Shown here piece after piece: positions 25,062-31,357 of a DNA stretch of 32,535 bases (position 1 is its first letter; every line of letters begins with the position of its first letter). A model generated the notes under the pieces. That model saw nothing but the letters and a program-made list of their open reading frames with translations, did no database searches and was not told the origin of the DNA. Origin of the DNA: Lachnospiraceae bacterium (GTDB taxonomy: Bacteria > Bacillota > Clostridia > Lachnospirales > Lachnospiraceae); NCBI GenBank assembly GCA_900771995.1, contig CAAGQC010000060.1, positions 1 to 32,535 on the forward strand, given 5' to 3'. Position numbers and translations under genes: made by a program.

Positions 25062-25138
25062 GCGTTCAGCATAAACAAACAACATTGCATCCATGGGGCA
25101 GACCGCCCCATGCGTAAAGAAAGAAGAGGTAAAAAACT

Positions 25139-25444
25139 ATGAAATTAGCAACCCAGTTTAAAGCCACATTAGTAGCAATCGAAGAAAAGAGCATGACCGG
25201 AAGCAATAATAAGTATTATCAGCTTGCAGTATTGCAGGGATCGGAAGCCACAAGCCTTTCCTGTACAGAGGATGTCTATAAGCAGAACAAGGAACTTTTC
25301 AAGGAGTACGTTTTCGGTATGCAGATCAGTGAATATGAGGGAAAGAAGTCTCTGCGTGTAACTGGTATCTACGATCTTCCCGGAACTGCTACCGCCCCCG
25401 GTACTGCCGCCGCTGATCCCGGCAAGGATAAAGACAAGAAGTAA
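25139..25444 (+). CDS. Probable single-stranded DNA-binding protein (pV analogue)
   Basis: A 101-aa protein with a beta-rich core of about 80 residues (FKATLVAIEEKSMTGSNNKYYQLAVLQ, then MQISEYEGKKSLRVTGIYDL), consistent with an OB-like fold. A flexible Ala/Pro/Gly tail ends in charged DPGKDKDKK. The size, beta-rich core and position (after the early genes, before the tiny and coat genes) match the ssDNA-binding protein of filamentous phages, which coats the phage strand before assembly. The assignment is by position and composition, not sequence identity. GAGG upstream of ATG 25139 supports the start. Confidence 0.6.
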   Translation: MKLATQFKATLVAIEEKSMTGSNNKYYQLAVLQGSEATSLSCTEDVYKQNKELFKEYVFGMQISEYEGKKSLRVTGIYDLPGTATAPGTAAADPGKDKDKK

Positions 25445-25735
25445 GCCGCCCAGAACATCCGGGTCTAGGGAGTAAAGAGAAGCAAGAACGGTATCCCTTG
25501 GGCGTGCCAGTGTGCCGCCACTGTGAACTATGCCTTGAAATCTTCTCCCCGGTACGTTCTCCGGTGTGATGCCCGGTGGTCTCCCTACGGACTACCGGGC
25601 AAGTGTGAAGTGAAAAACGCCGGGAGTGTTCGAACGTTCGAACTTTACCTTTACCCCCTGTCTTTTGGATTCCCCAGAAGAACCGAACGCCAGACGCATT
25701 CCCAGCTTTTTCTATATATGGAGGTGTAAAGCATT
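25445..25735 (+). other. Structured intergenic region with strong hairpins
   Basis: No convincing gene. CAGTG-N6-CACTG lies near 25509-25524. TGCCCGGTGGTC (25570-25581) pairs with GACTACCGGGCA (25590-25601) with one G-T pair, giving a 12-bp stem with an 8-nt loop and no T run. Palindrome copy 2 follows at 25628. A 68-codon open frame at 25523-25729 crosses these elements and has no ribosome site, so I do not call it. Confidence 0.6.
25628..25643. repeat. Tandem palindrome copy 2, (GTTCGAAC)x2
   Basis: GTTCGAACGTTCGAAC, identical in its 16-bp core to the other three copies, followed by TTTACC as in copy 3. It lies about 93 bp upstream of the tiny ORF at 25736. Confidence 0.95.
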
Positions 25736-25819
25736 ATGAATGCTATCCCGGCTATAGCTGTTGAAACGGCTCTTTCTTTGGATGAATTGAGCAGTACCCC
25801 GTTGATCCCGTGGTTTTAA
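25736..25819 (+). CDS. Tiny ORF with strong ribosome binding site
   Basis: A 27-codon frame starting at ATG 25736, with GGAGGTG at 25719-25725 ahead of it (10-bp spacing). The peptide begins NAIPAIAVETALSLDELSS and is weakly hydrophobic at its N-terminus. It sits between the ssDNA-binding and coat genes, where Ff phages keep genes VII and IX (about 32-33 residues). It could be a minor tip protein or a leader that couples translation to the next frame. Confidence 0.4.
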   Translation: MNAIPAIAVETALSLDELSSTPLIPWF

Positions 25820-25905
25820 TAGTGGCGTTTTTGCTTAATATACCGTTTTTATTTGCGGTTTTTAAGATCGCTAACCACGTTATCCATGATATTTATGGGT
25901 GTTAG
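25810..25905 (+). CDS. Tiny hydrophobic ORF, candidate minor coat (pVII/pIX-like) protein
   Basis: A frame of about 31 codons starting at GTG 25810 (or GTG 25822), overlapping the end of the preceding tiny ORF in the +2 frame. The product is a short hydrophobic helix (VLIVAFLLNIPFLFAVF) followed by a Lys-containing tail, the layout of filamentous-phage tip proteins. It has no good ribosome site of its own, so coupling to the upstream ORF is assumed. Because it is so short, chance cannot be excluded. Confidence 0.4.
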   Translation: MVLIVAFLLNIPFLFAVFKIANHVIHDIYGC

Positions 25906-25929
25906 TGACTATAAACAAGATCGCCCTTG

Positions 25930-25988
25930 ATCTTTTTGCATCTTGCCGGGATGTGGGTGCACTATCCCACCTCCCGGCGCAAAAAGAT
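25930..25988. other. Large multi-part hairpin, candidate packaging signal or origin
   Basis: Three stacked stems: ATCTTTTTGC/GCAAAAAGAT (25930-25939 with 25979-25988), GCCGGGA/TCCCGGC (25945-25951 with 25972-25978) and GTGGG/CCCAC (25953-25957 with 25966-25970). Together these make 22 bp with a 5-nt bulge, a 1x1 mismatch and an 8-nt loop. A bulged hairpin in the main intergenic region is the form of the filamentous-phage packaging signal. Confidence 0.6.
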
Positions 25989-26009
25989 GTTAACAGCCCT
26001 TACAAAGCC

Positions 26010-26023
26010 CCCGGACAGCCACA
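26010..26023 (+). repeat. 14-nt direct repeat, copy 1
   Basis: CCCGGACAGCCACA, also found after the rep gene at 32449-32462. Both copies lie next to large hairpins. Confidence 0.8.
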
Positions 26024-26211
26024 GCGCAGACCATAACCAAGCAACTACCGTCTGCCGCCACCCGCCTTTCTTTGTTGGTGATGCCCTTGCCCTTAAAAAC
26101 TACGCCATTCGCGTTCCCTGTGGCAAGGGTGAAGCCCGGAGGGTTCAGCCCGCCCATGAGCAATTATATCTTTACCAGTTCCCAGATCAAGCGCTTTTGC
26201 CCTTGACCTTT

Positions 26212-26239
26212 CGTCCCCTTGGGAGGGGGCAAGGGGACG
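26212..26239. other. 10-bp GC-rich hairpin with G-rich loop
   Basis: CGTCCCCTTG (26212-26221) pairs with CAAGGGGACG (26230-26239) around an 8-nt purine loop. No T run follows, so a role in ssDNA (origin or packaging) is more likely than termination. Confidence 0.55.
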
Positions 26240-26368
26240 CCATAGAAAAACTCAAAAAGTGTATTTTACTTTTTGTAAGTTTTTCATGGGAGGGAATCGG
26301 AATGGTACACAAAGCACCACCCCCGTACCCATGCAACAGCAACATATAACCCAACAACAAAACAACAT

Positions 26369-26456
26369 GAGGAATATATCTTAATAGGCAAGAGTGGCGT
26401 GCGCACAGGAAACAACAATGAGAGCCGTACCCGGGTTCGAGTCCCGGTATTCCTCC
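26369..26456 (+). other. tRNA-like sequence with abnormal anticodon domain
   Basis: AGGAATA (26370-26376) pairs perfectly with TATTCCT (26448-26454), extendable by G26369-C26455. A D-arm TCTT/AAGA with GG in its loop lies at 26379-26393. A T-arm CCGGG-TTCGAGT-CCCGG lies at 26431-26447. Positions and spacings of these three parts are those of a real tRNA. The 36 nt between the D-arm and T-arm do not form a normal 5-bp/7-nt anticodon arm; only GTGGC/GCCGT (two wobbles) around a 25-nt loop is possible. It is either a degenerate tRNA or a tRNA mimic. No CCA is encoded. Confidence 0.5.
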
Positions 26457-26460
26457 TAAA

Positions 26461-26476
26461 GTTCGAACGTTCGAAC
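26461..26476. repeat. Tandem palindrome copy 3, (GTTCGAAC)x2
   Basis: The same 16-bp core, here extended by AAA and TTT to a 22-bp perfect palindrome (26458-26479). It follows the tRNA-like element by 4 bp and lies upstream of the coat gene. Confidence 0.95.
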
Positions 26477-26522
26477 TTTACCCCCGGTAATTTCAGCAAG
26501 CTGATTTTATAAACAAAAAACA

Positions 26523-26575
26523 TTATAGATAACTGAGTCCAGAGCGCAGACGTGCGTATTCGGCATTATCTATAA
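26523..26575 (+). promoter_or_regulatory. Leader hairpin directly before the coat-gene ribosome site
   Basis: TTATAGATAA (26523-26532) pairs perfectly with TTATCTATAA (26566-26575); inner CGCA/TGCG can also pair. The stem ends 1-2 bases before GAAAGGAG. Such a 5' hairpin could stabilise the coat mRNA or control access to its start. Confidence 0.55.
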
Positions 26576-26589
26576 GAAAGGAGAAACAT

Positions 26590-26781
26590 ATGCCCGGTTT
26601 AACAATCATTGCGGCGGCAGAAGCCGCTCCCACTTTCGATACTGCTATCGTAACTACTCTGATTTCTGTATGTAAATCTATCATGGGTCTGTTCGGAGAG
26701 TATCCGCTTAACATTCTGTTAGCTGTGTCCGTAGCCTGTGCATGCTTCGGTCTGTTCGGAGTTGCAAAGCGTTCCGTATAA
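26590..26781 (+). CDS. Putative major coat protein (pVIII analogue)
   Basis: A 63-aa protein with the layout of filamentous-phage major coat proteins: a short N-terminal part (AAAEAAPTFDTA with acidic residues), an amphipathic helix (AIVTTLISVCKSIMGLF), a membrane helix (about 41-58, LNILLAVSVACACFGLFG) and a short basic C-terminus AKRSV that could contact DNA. A typical cleavable signal peptide is not evident, unlike Ff pVIII; cleavage after the Ala-rich AAAEAA is conceivable. AAGGAG (26577-26582) is ideal, a leader hairpin precedes it and a terminator follows, all pointing to high, separate expression. Three Cys are unusual for a coat protein. Confidence 0.7.
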   Translation: MPGLTIIAAAEAAPTFDTAIVTTLISVCKSIMGLFGEYPLNILLAVSVACACFGLFGVAKRSV

Positions 26782-26800
26782 CCCGGATCACGGTAGCATA

Positions 26801-26837
26801 AGAGGGATGCAGAACGATCTGCGCCCCTCTTTTTTTC
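26801..26837 (+). terminator. Rho-independent terminator after the coat gene
   Basis: AGAGGG (26801-26806) pairs with CCCTCT (26825-26830), and GCAGA (26809-26813) with TCTGC (26818-26822), followed by a run of seven T. Ff phages also have a terminator just after the major coat gene, which limits downstream expression. Confidence 0.9.
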
Positions 26838-26854
26838 ACGAAAAGGAGAACGCA

Positions 26855-27037
26855 ATGGAGCAAATTTTCAAATATTTAATATGTGGTTTTTTTGGTTTTC
26901 TAACTTTCTTACTAGGAGATTCACTGCATGAGTGTCCGCTCTTATCTGGTTTTTTAACGTTTGTAGGGTGTTTTTTTTACAGTGTATCCCCTACTTTTAG
27001 TTTTAGATATTATGCTTATGTACTTGTGAGGAGGTGA
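26855..27037 (+). CDS. Small two-span membrane protein of the provirus
   Basis: A 60-aa protein with two hydrophobic segments (IFKYLICGFFGFLTFLLG and LLSGFLTFVGCFFYSVS) and a basic end VLVRR. AAGGAG at 26843-26848 supports ATG 26855; the longer frame from 26738 runs through the terminator and is not credible. Position after the coat gene suggests a virion tip or assembly membrane protein, but I do not recognise the family. Confidence 0.65.
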   Translation: MEQIFKYLICGFFGFLTFLLGDSLHECPLLSGFLTFVGCFFYSVSPTFSFRYYAYVLVRR

Positions 27038-27041
27038 ACCC

Positions 27042-27215
27042 TTGAAAGAGCTTCTTACCATATTAGTTATAATTATTGGCTTCATGGCATCAACTTGCGT
27101 CTTGTTCTATCCACAAGACACAAGCCGCCAGAAAGCCGTAAAAATCGGTTGTTATTTAGGTGACATTGCCGCCGTTATCTTTGTGGTTGAAATCATTCAA
27201 AAATACTTTTCATAA
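27042..27215 (+). CDS. Small two-span membrane protein, TTG start
   Basis: A 57-aa product starting at TTG 27042, preceded by GAGGAGGTG at 27028-27036. Two hydrophobic stretches (LLTILVIIIGFMASTCVLF and LGDIAAVIFVVEII) flank a short basic loop (DTSRQKAVK). It starts 4 bp after the previous gene and stops 12 bp before the next, so it is part of the same unit. The unusual start codon is used again by its neighbour at 27228. Confidence 0.65.
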   Translation: MKELLTILVIIIGFMASTCVLFYPQDTSRQKAVKIGCYLGDIAAVIFVVEIIQKYFS

Positions 27216-27227
27216 GGAGGGAAAAAG

Positions 27228-29225
27228 TTGGAACAAAAAACATTCAATCAAAACAAATTGCAGACACTTCTCTGCATTATAGCCTTAACGCTTGGCGTTC
27301 TGGTTTCTGCTGTGCTGTTCAGTATGCCCCCGGTTCATGCGGCAGATACACCCACATGGAAAATTTTGTCTAATATGGGCAATTATTCATGCATGCATAC
27401 TGAGTATGTGGTAAATGGTAAATATTATTTCAAGCAAGAAACTAATTTTTCACTTACTGACGATAGCTTATATTATGCTTTCGTGCTTGATACATACGAT
27501 AGTTCTTTACAAATGTATACTGCATCACTATATGCTTATCGGTTAGCCGATACATTAAAGCCGTATAAATATCGTTTTCCAGACGGTAAATTACCCATTT
27601 GCTATGGATACATTAGTCATACTACGAAAGATGATTTTCAACAAAATTCTTCAAGTGAAGTTTACACTCCCGCTTTTACGCTTTTTAAGGAAGATTATAG
27701 CGGTGGTGCTTATACAGAATATGAATACGAAACGCAATTACCTATATTTGAATCTTTAGACGCTATGTATTCATACTGTTTAACTGGTGATAAGTCTGGC
27801 ATATATAGTGAACCAGTTTTACCCAACAACACTGACGAATCATACAGTTTTATCGGCTTTACCATGAACGGCAAAACTGCCCGGTGGACTGGCACAACGG
27901 AACGTTCCTACGCAAAAGAGGTAGATGTAGAAGAATATGTAAAAGTCTCCTATGCGTGGGCTACCACAACAGAGCCGGACAACCTTGGTGAGTTACAGTC
28001 CTATGAGGGTGAATTTGCAACAAGTGACAAGCAATTAACGCTTCCGTGGTCTGAAATGGAAAAGGGGAAAACAGACTTTCAGTTTATCCGGCAAGTAAAA
28101 ATCTTTCCGTGCTACCGCGTGCCACATCTGGCATATTACATAGGACAACCAGTAACGATCTATTACAATGCTGGCGGAACTATTGATAAAATAGAGCAAA
28201 CTTCAATCCCTACTGATTCTGAAACAATAGGTAACAATATTTCACTTATTGGTTTTAGGTATGATAATTCATTTCATGCGGAATGGGTAGACGTCTGGTC
28301 GAATGGTGCAAATAAATCTGCTTTTGATCTCTCTGGGAGTCAATATCTTTCGTTAGGTGTCAAGGCTGTGTACTATGACGGTTCTAAATCTGATATTGAT
28401 TTTTATTCGTTGGATAGAAAGAACTTAACATGGAATAAATCATTTTCAGATTTCAAAGAAAATAATGGCTCACCTATAAAAAGTTTGTACTTTACACCCT
28501 ACACTAAAACCGGGGTAAATAACCCTTGGAATAAAGGCAATTCTACCGTAGTGAATTTTGACGAAAACGGTAATGCGTCATCATCCTTTGACACTGGTGA
28601 CGATGGTACGGTACATCTTGATGATTTCAAATTAACCGGCGTAGTCTGGAATAAGCCAGTTGTTAAAAACGGAACTATTACATGGACTGGTACAACACCG
28701 AATAGTGATCTTCTTTTTGTTCCCGATTCTGACACTTTGGTTACCGCCACTTATCCACGTTATGATGCTGATTTGAATACATCATATGAGACGTGGAGCA
28801 CAACCACGATCGGTAAAGGTTCTATGAATGTCAATGTTGATTATCTTATAGATTACTATAAGAATAGTGAACTTGCATGGAATGGTGAAATGTGGCTTAC
28901 GCCTTGTTATAAAAAAGGCGGTGTGCTTTATGTGGGTGATCCGGTTATTATAAATTGTCTAAAGGGTACTGTTAGCGACATTGTAGTTGATAAAGATAGC
29001 GGAAAAGCTGAACAAGTAGATAAAACCGATCAAAATAAATCCGATGCAGATTCTATATTAAATGTAGGTAATCAGTTTTATTCTATTATCAATGGTTTGA
29101 TTGGGTCATTGCAACAACTCCCGGCTCTTTTAACTGCGATTTTTGGCTTTCTTCCCAGTTCCATTATAAATCTGCTTTATGCTTCGTTTGCCGTCATTAT
29201 TATTTGTCGTATTCTGGGGAGGTAG
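27228..29225 (+). CDS. Large secreted, C-terminally anchored protein, putative adsorption protein (pIII analogue)
   Basis: A 665-aa protein starting at TTG 27228 behind AAGGAGGG. It has a signal peptide (hydrophobic about 12-32, cleavage after VHA or VHAA), a long polar extracellular part rich in Tyr, Ser, Thr and Trp, and a final membrane anchor (about 640-661) ending CRILGR. The exterior appears to hold about three related modules of roughly 130 residues. WTGTT occurs near 219 and 486 and a related Trp segment near 353. Each module ends in a Pro-Cys/Tyr-Tyr strand and a Gly-Asp/Gln/Asn-x-Val strand. This matches the pIII type of host-binding tip protein by size, topology and position. The gene is more AT-rich than the host region. 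Confidence 0.7.
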   Translation: MEQKTFNQNKLQTLLCIIALTLGVLVSAVLFSMPPVHAADTPTWKILSNMGNYSCMHTEYVVNGKYYFKQETNFSLTDDSLYYAFVLDTYDSSLQMYTASLYAYRLADTLKPYKYRFPDGKLPICYGYISHTTKDDFQQNSSSEVYTPAFTLFKEDYSGGAYTEYEYETQLPIFESLDAMYSYCLTGDKSGIYSEPVLPNNTDESYSFIGFTMNGKTARWTGTTERSYAKEVDVEEYVKVSYAWATTTEPDNLGELQSYEGEFATSDKQLTLPWSEMEKGKTDFQFIRQVKIFPCYRVPHLAYYIGQPVTIYYNAGGTIDKIEQTSIPTDSETIGNNISLIGFRYDNSFHAEWVDVWSNGANKSAFDLSGSQYLSLGVKAVYYDGSKSDIDFYSLDRKNLTWNKSFSDFKENNGSPIKSLYFTPYTKTGVNNPWNKGNSTVVNFDENGNASSSFDTGDDGTVHLDDFKLTGVVWNKPVVKNGTITWTGTTPNSDLLFVPDSDTLVTATYPRYDADLNTSYETWSTTTIGKGSMNVNVDYLIDYYKNSELAWNGEMWLTPCYKKGGVLYVGDPVIINCLKGTVSDIVVDKDSGKAEQVDKTDQNKSDADSILNVGNQFYSIINGLIGSLQQLPALLTAIFGFLPSSIINLLYASFAVIIICRILGR

Positions 29226-29227
29226 CA

Positions 29228-29380
29228 ATGTATATTTTGAAAGCCTTTATAGATTTATGTTTCGGTATTTTGAACATTCAAATTGTATTATTCGGCTATG
29301 CATTTACGCTTTATTCGTTGTTTTTATACTGTATTATCGGCGGTTTGCTGTTGTACCTTGTTCGTAGGTTATGGGAATAA
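29228..29380 (+). CDS. Tiny membrane protein after the pIII-like gene
   Basis: A 50-aa protein from ATG 29228, with GGGGAGG at 29216-29222. It is hydrophobic over most of its length (IQIVLFGYAFTLYSLFLYCIIGGLLLYL) and ends in basic VRRLWE. It directly follows the pIII-like gene by 2 bp, the place of gene VI in Ff phages, so a pVI-like tip role is possible. Its last bases overlap the end of the minus-strand gene. Confidence 0.6.
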   Translation: MYILKAFIDLCFGILNIQIVLFGYAFTLYSLFLYCIIGGLLLYLVRRLWE

Positions 29381-29716
29381 TTTATTGATTACTTCCATAA
29401 TAACCGCACCTTTACATACAAAAACAATTATTGCCACAATGATTTTTACAAGAATGTATATTCCTATAATCATCACCCAGAAATGAATCTTGTCTAATAC
29501 GGACAATATAGCATCTGTTCTGCTGTCGGCTTTATCGTCATTATATCGTGTTAGGTTTATGTAGTCGTTTTTCTGTAATGGTTCGGAATTGTCTTTCTCT
29601 GTATCTTCCATATAGGTATATATAGCATTATGTTCTTTTTCATCACGATATTTTGCATAAGCATAACCGCAAATAATTATAAGTAAAGCAACCCCAAAAA
29701 TAATTATCATATTCAT
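29369..29716 (-). CDS. Minus-strand membrane protein inside the structural region (candidate moron)
   Basis: A 115-aa protein with an N-terminal span (MIIIFGVALLIIICGYAYA), a charged soluble middle of about 55 residues, and a second span near 78-100 (HFWVMIIGIYILVKIIVAIIVFV). AGGAGGGG precedes ATG 29716, and a consensus promoter lies upstream, so it is independently expressed against the direction of all other provirus genes. Family not recognised. An independently transcribed small membrane protein in a provirus is typical of a lysogenically expressed gene such as superinfection exclusion, but this is inference. Confidence 0.7.
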   Translation of the reverse strand: MNMIIIFGVALLIIICGYAYAKYRDEKEHNAIYTYMEDTEKDNSEPLQKNDYINLTRYNDDKADSRTDAILSVLDKIHFWVMIIGIYILVKIIVAIIVFVCKGAVIMEVINKLFP

Positions 29717-29744
29717 TTGTAACCCCTCCTATGTGTTTTACTCA

Positions 29745-29773
29745 ATTCTAACACATGGGATCATTTTTCACAA
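29745..29773 (-). promoter_or_regulatory. Promoter of the minus-strand membrane gene
   Basis: On the minus strand: TTGTGA (29768-29773), exactly 17 bp, TAGAAT (29745-29750), with a TG just upstream of the -10. It lies about 30 bp before ATG 29716. Confidence 0.75.
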
Positions 29774-29786
29774 GAAAGGACAAAAC

Positions 29787-30254
29787 ATGGATGAAAACAT
29801 TACAATTCAAGACAATATGCAAAAAAATTTACAAGTCGATTCTATCAACTCTGGCTCTGATGATAACGGAATTTATACCGTTGATGATGATGCTACTGTT
29901 GTCATTTCTGGCGATCTTTTCCCCGGAGGAACTGACGCAGACGTTGACACATTGCAACCCGGTGATGATACAGAACTATCTGACACTACAACAAGCGATA
30001 GCCCCCTTTCGGTCTCTTCTGGTGATGTGGTTGGTACTGAACACGTTTATATCAGTTTGGCAGATCTGGAAACCTATCAAGCGGACACTGTGGAAAATCA
30101 GATTGATTACTCCGCTTCTCTGGGAAGCATTGAAGAAAAAATTGATGATCTGAATTATAACATTACGGCATTGTTGTTTTTTATCGTGTTCGCATGGTGC
30201 TATGAACGTATCAAGAACGCCGTTCGGTCTTTTAATGGCGTAGGTCTTAAATAG
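29787..30254 (+). CDS. Acidic C-anchored provirus protein
   Basis: A 155-aa protein. Residues 1-90 are strongly acidic and Ser/Thr/Asp-rich, probably disordered. Then comes a helical segment (LADLETYQADTVENQ to SLGSIEEKIDDLNYN), one membrane span (ITALLFFIVFAWCY) and a basic tail (ERIKNAVRSFNG). AGAAAGGA fits ATG 29787; an in-frame extension upstream crosses the divergent promoter. The shape (acidic outside, span, basic inside) is that of a virion-associated or assembly membrane protein. It has no recognised family. Confidence 0.65.
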   Translation: MDENITIQDNMQKNLQVDSINSGSDDNGIYTVDDDATVVISGDLFPGGTDADVDTLQPGDDTELSDTTTSDSPLSVSSGDVVGTEHVYISLADLETYQADTVENQIDYSASLGSIEEKIDDLNYNITALLFFIVFAWCYERIKNAVRSFNGVGLK

Positions 30255-30266
30255 GAGGAAACAAAC

Positions 30267-30404
30267 ATGGATAGCCTTATTCAATTTATCATAGGTGATG
30301 CAACAACATTTACCCCGGCTTGCATGGTCGGGTTGATCGTCTTTTGTATGGTTCTGGAATGCATCGGTTCTCTTGCCTATAACATTCTGAAAAATGGGAG
30401 GTGA
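30267..30404 (+). CDS. Tiny coat-like membrane protein
   Basis: A 45-aa protein from ATG 30267 behind AGGAGGAA. A short amphipathic N-terminus with one Asp is followed by a hydrophobic helix (ACMVGLIVFCMVLECIGSLAYNIL) and a basic end KNGR. In size and charge pattern it resembles a mature filamentous coat protein. Its stop codon overlaps the ribosome site of the Zot-like gene, so it is likely co-translated with the assembly ATPase. It could be a minor coat protein or a pXI-like assembly partner. Confidence 0.6.
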   Translation: MDSLIQFIIGDATTFTPACMVGLIVFCMVLECIGSLAYNILKNGR

Positions 30405-30409
30405 TCAGC

Positions 30410-31312
30410 TTGGTATATCTGGTACTGTTAGTATTTATAGCAATGATGTATTTTAGTGTATGCTTTCGCATTGTCGTATTACATCCGTTTGCAACGGTTT
30501 TTAATTTTGTAAAAGACCTCCCGGATTACATTATTCACAAAAAATGGCGTAATCTGAAAACCGGTAAACTGATTTGTTATGTAGCATTATTCGGGAAAGG
30601 AAAAACCCTCTCCGCTGTGCATAAGGTAACAAGTCTGTATAAAAAGTATAACAATAAAGTTGTATATGATGATCTCCGGGGGAAATGGGTTATACAGAGA
30701 ATCAATATTATTTCAAACGTGGACTTGATCGGAACTCCCTACACGCCTTTTGTCTCATTGCGTCAGATCGTAGACGTTGCCGAAACTGTTCGAGCATATG
30801 ATGAACAACACGATACACTGACTTGCACCCTTGTCTTGGGTGATGAATTTTCAGTACAGCTTAACAGTCGTACTTTCAAGACAAACATAGACCCCTTGTT
30901 TCTCAATACTCTGCTGACGTGCCGCCACCACCACATCAGCTTATATTACACTTCACAGCGTTTTAACCATGTAGACGCATTATTGCGACAAGTGACAAGC
31001 CGGGTATTATCTTGTGACAAACAATGGCGTTTTCTGGTACATAGGGAATATGACGCTTCTCAATTAGAATACGCCACAGACCCTACGCTTGTACGCCCTT
31101 TACGCCGGTTCGGTTGGTTTGTAAAAGATAAAGATTATCATGCTTATGATACTCTGGCTTGCGTGGACAACCTTGCAAAAGATTGTAAAGCCGGGAACAT
31201 GATCCCGGAATCAGAAATTATCATGTTACAGAACAATACGCCCTCTGATATGGAAGCCGTTACTACACCGTCAAAGAAGTATACCAGAGCGCAGAAGAAA
31301 GCGCAGAAGTAA
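30410..31312 (+). CDS. Zot/pI-family phage assembly ATPase
   Basis: A 300-aa protein with an N-terminal membrane segment (about 2-26). A Zot-type ATPase domain follows: Walker A in ALFGKGKTLSAV (about 60-68), Walker B in CTLVLGDEF, and the family-typical CRHHHISLYYTSQRFNHVDALLRQV. Zot/pI proteins drive extrusion of filamentous phage through the membrane. In Ff pI the membrane span follows the ATPase; here it precedes it, and there is no long outer domain. TTG 30410 is the likely start because GGGAGGTGA lies just upstream; GTG 30401 is inside that site. The C-terminus is Lys-rich. Confidence 0.88.
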   Translation: MVYLVLLVFIAMMYFSVCFRIVVLHPFATVFNFVKDLPDYIIHKKWRNLKTGKLICYVALFGKGKTLSAVHKVTSLYKKYNNKVVYDDLRGKWVIQRINIISNVDLIGTPYTPFVSLRQIVDVAETVRAYDEQHDTLTCTLVLGDEFSVQLNSRTFKTNIDPLFLNTLLTCRHHHISLYYTSQRFNHVDALLRQVTSRVLSCDKQWRFLVHREYDASQLEYATDPTLVRPLRRFGWFVKDKDYHAYDTLACVDNLAKDCKAGNMIPESEIIMLQNNTPSDMEAVTTPSKKYTRAQKKAQK

Positions 31313-31317
31313 GGGGG

Positions 31318-31357
31318 AACGGTGTGCCGTGGTAAGCGTTGCGCACGGCGCACCGTT
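31318..31357. other. 14-bp hairpin after the Zot-like gene
   Basis: AACGGTGTGCCGTG (31318-31331) pairs with CACGGCGCACCGTT (31344-31357) with one G-T pair and a 12-nt loop. Its 3' arm overlaps the first bases of palindrome copy 4. No T run follows. Confidence 0.6.

Larger units (their letters stand above)
25906..26589 (+). other. Non-coding, hairpin-rich intergenic region (candidate origin/packaging region)
   Basis: About 680 bp without a supported gene. It holds the large hairpin at 25930-25988, a 14-nt sequence repeated after rep (26010-26023), a GC-rich hairpin with a G-rich loop (26212-26239), the tRNA-like element (26369-26456), palindrome copy 3 (26461-26476) and the coat-gene leader hairpin (26523-26575). 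Filamentous phages keep replication origins and the packaging signal in one such intergenic region. An open frame at 25927-26349 lacks a ribosome site and runs across the hairpins. Confidence 0.6.

Noticed and set aside
25523..25729. 68-codon open frame containing palindrome copy 2
   Set aside because: No ribosome site, and it spans a 12-bp hairpin and the repeated palindrome; open by chance.
25927..26349. 140-codon open frame in the provirus intergenic region
   Set aside because: No ribosome site, non-ATG start, runs through the large hairpin and other structured elements, and the product has a composition unlike a folded protein.
29179..29486. Plus-strand frames overlapping the pIII-like gene end and the minus-strand gene
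   Set aside because: No ribosome site and poor composition; the 50-aa frame at 29228 with GGGGAGG explains the region better.
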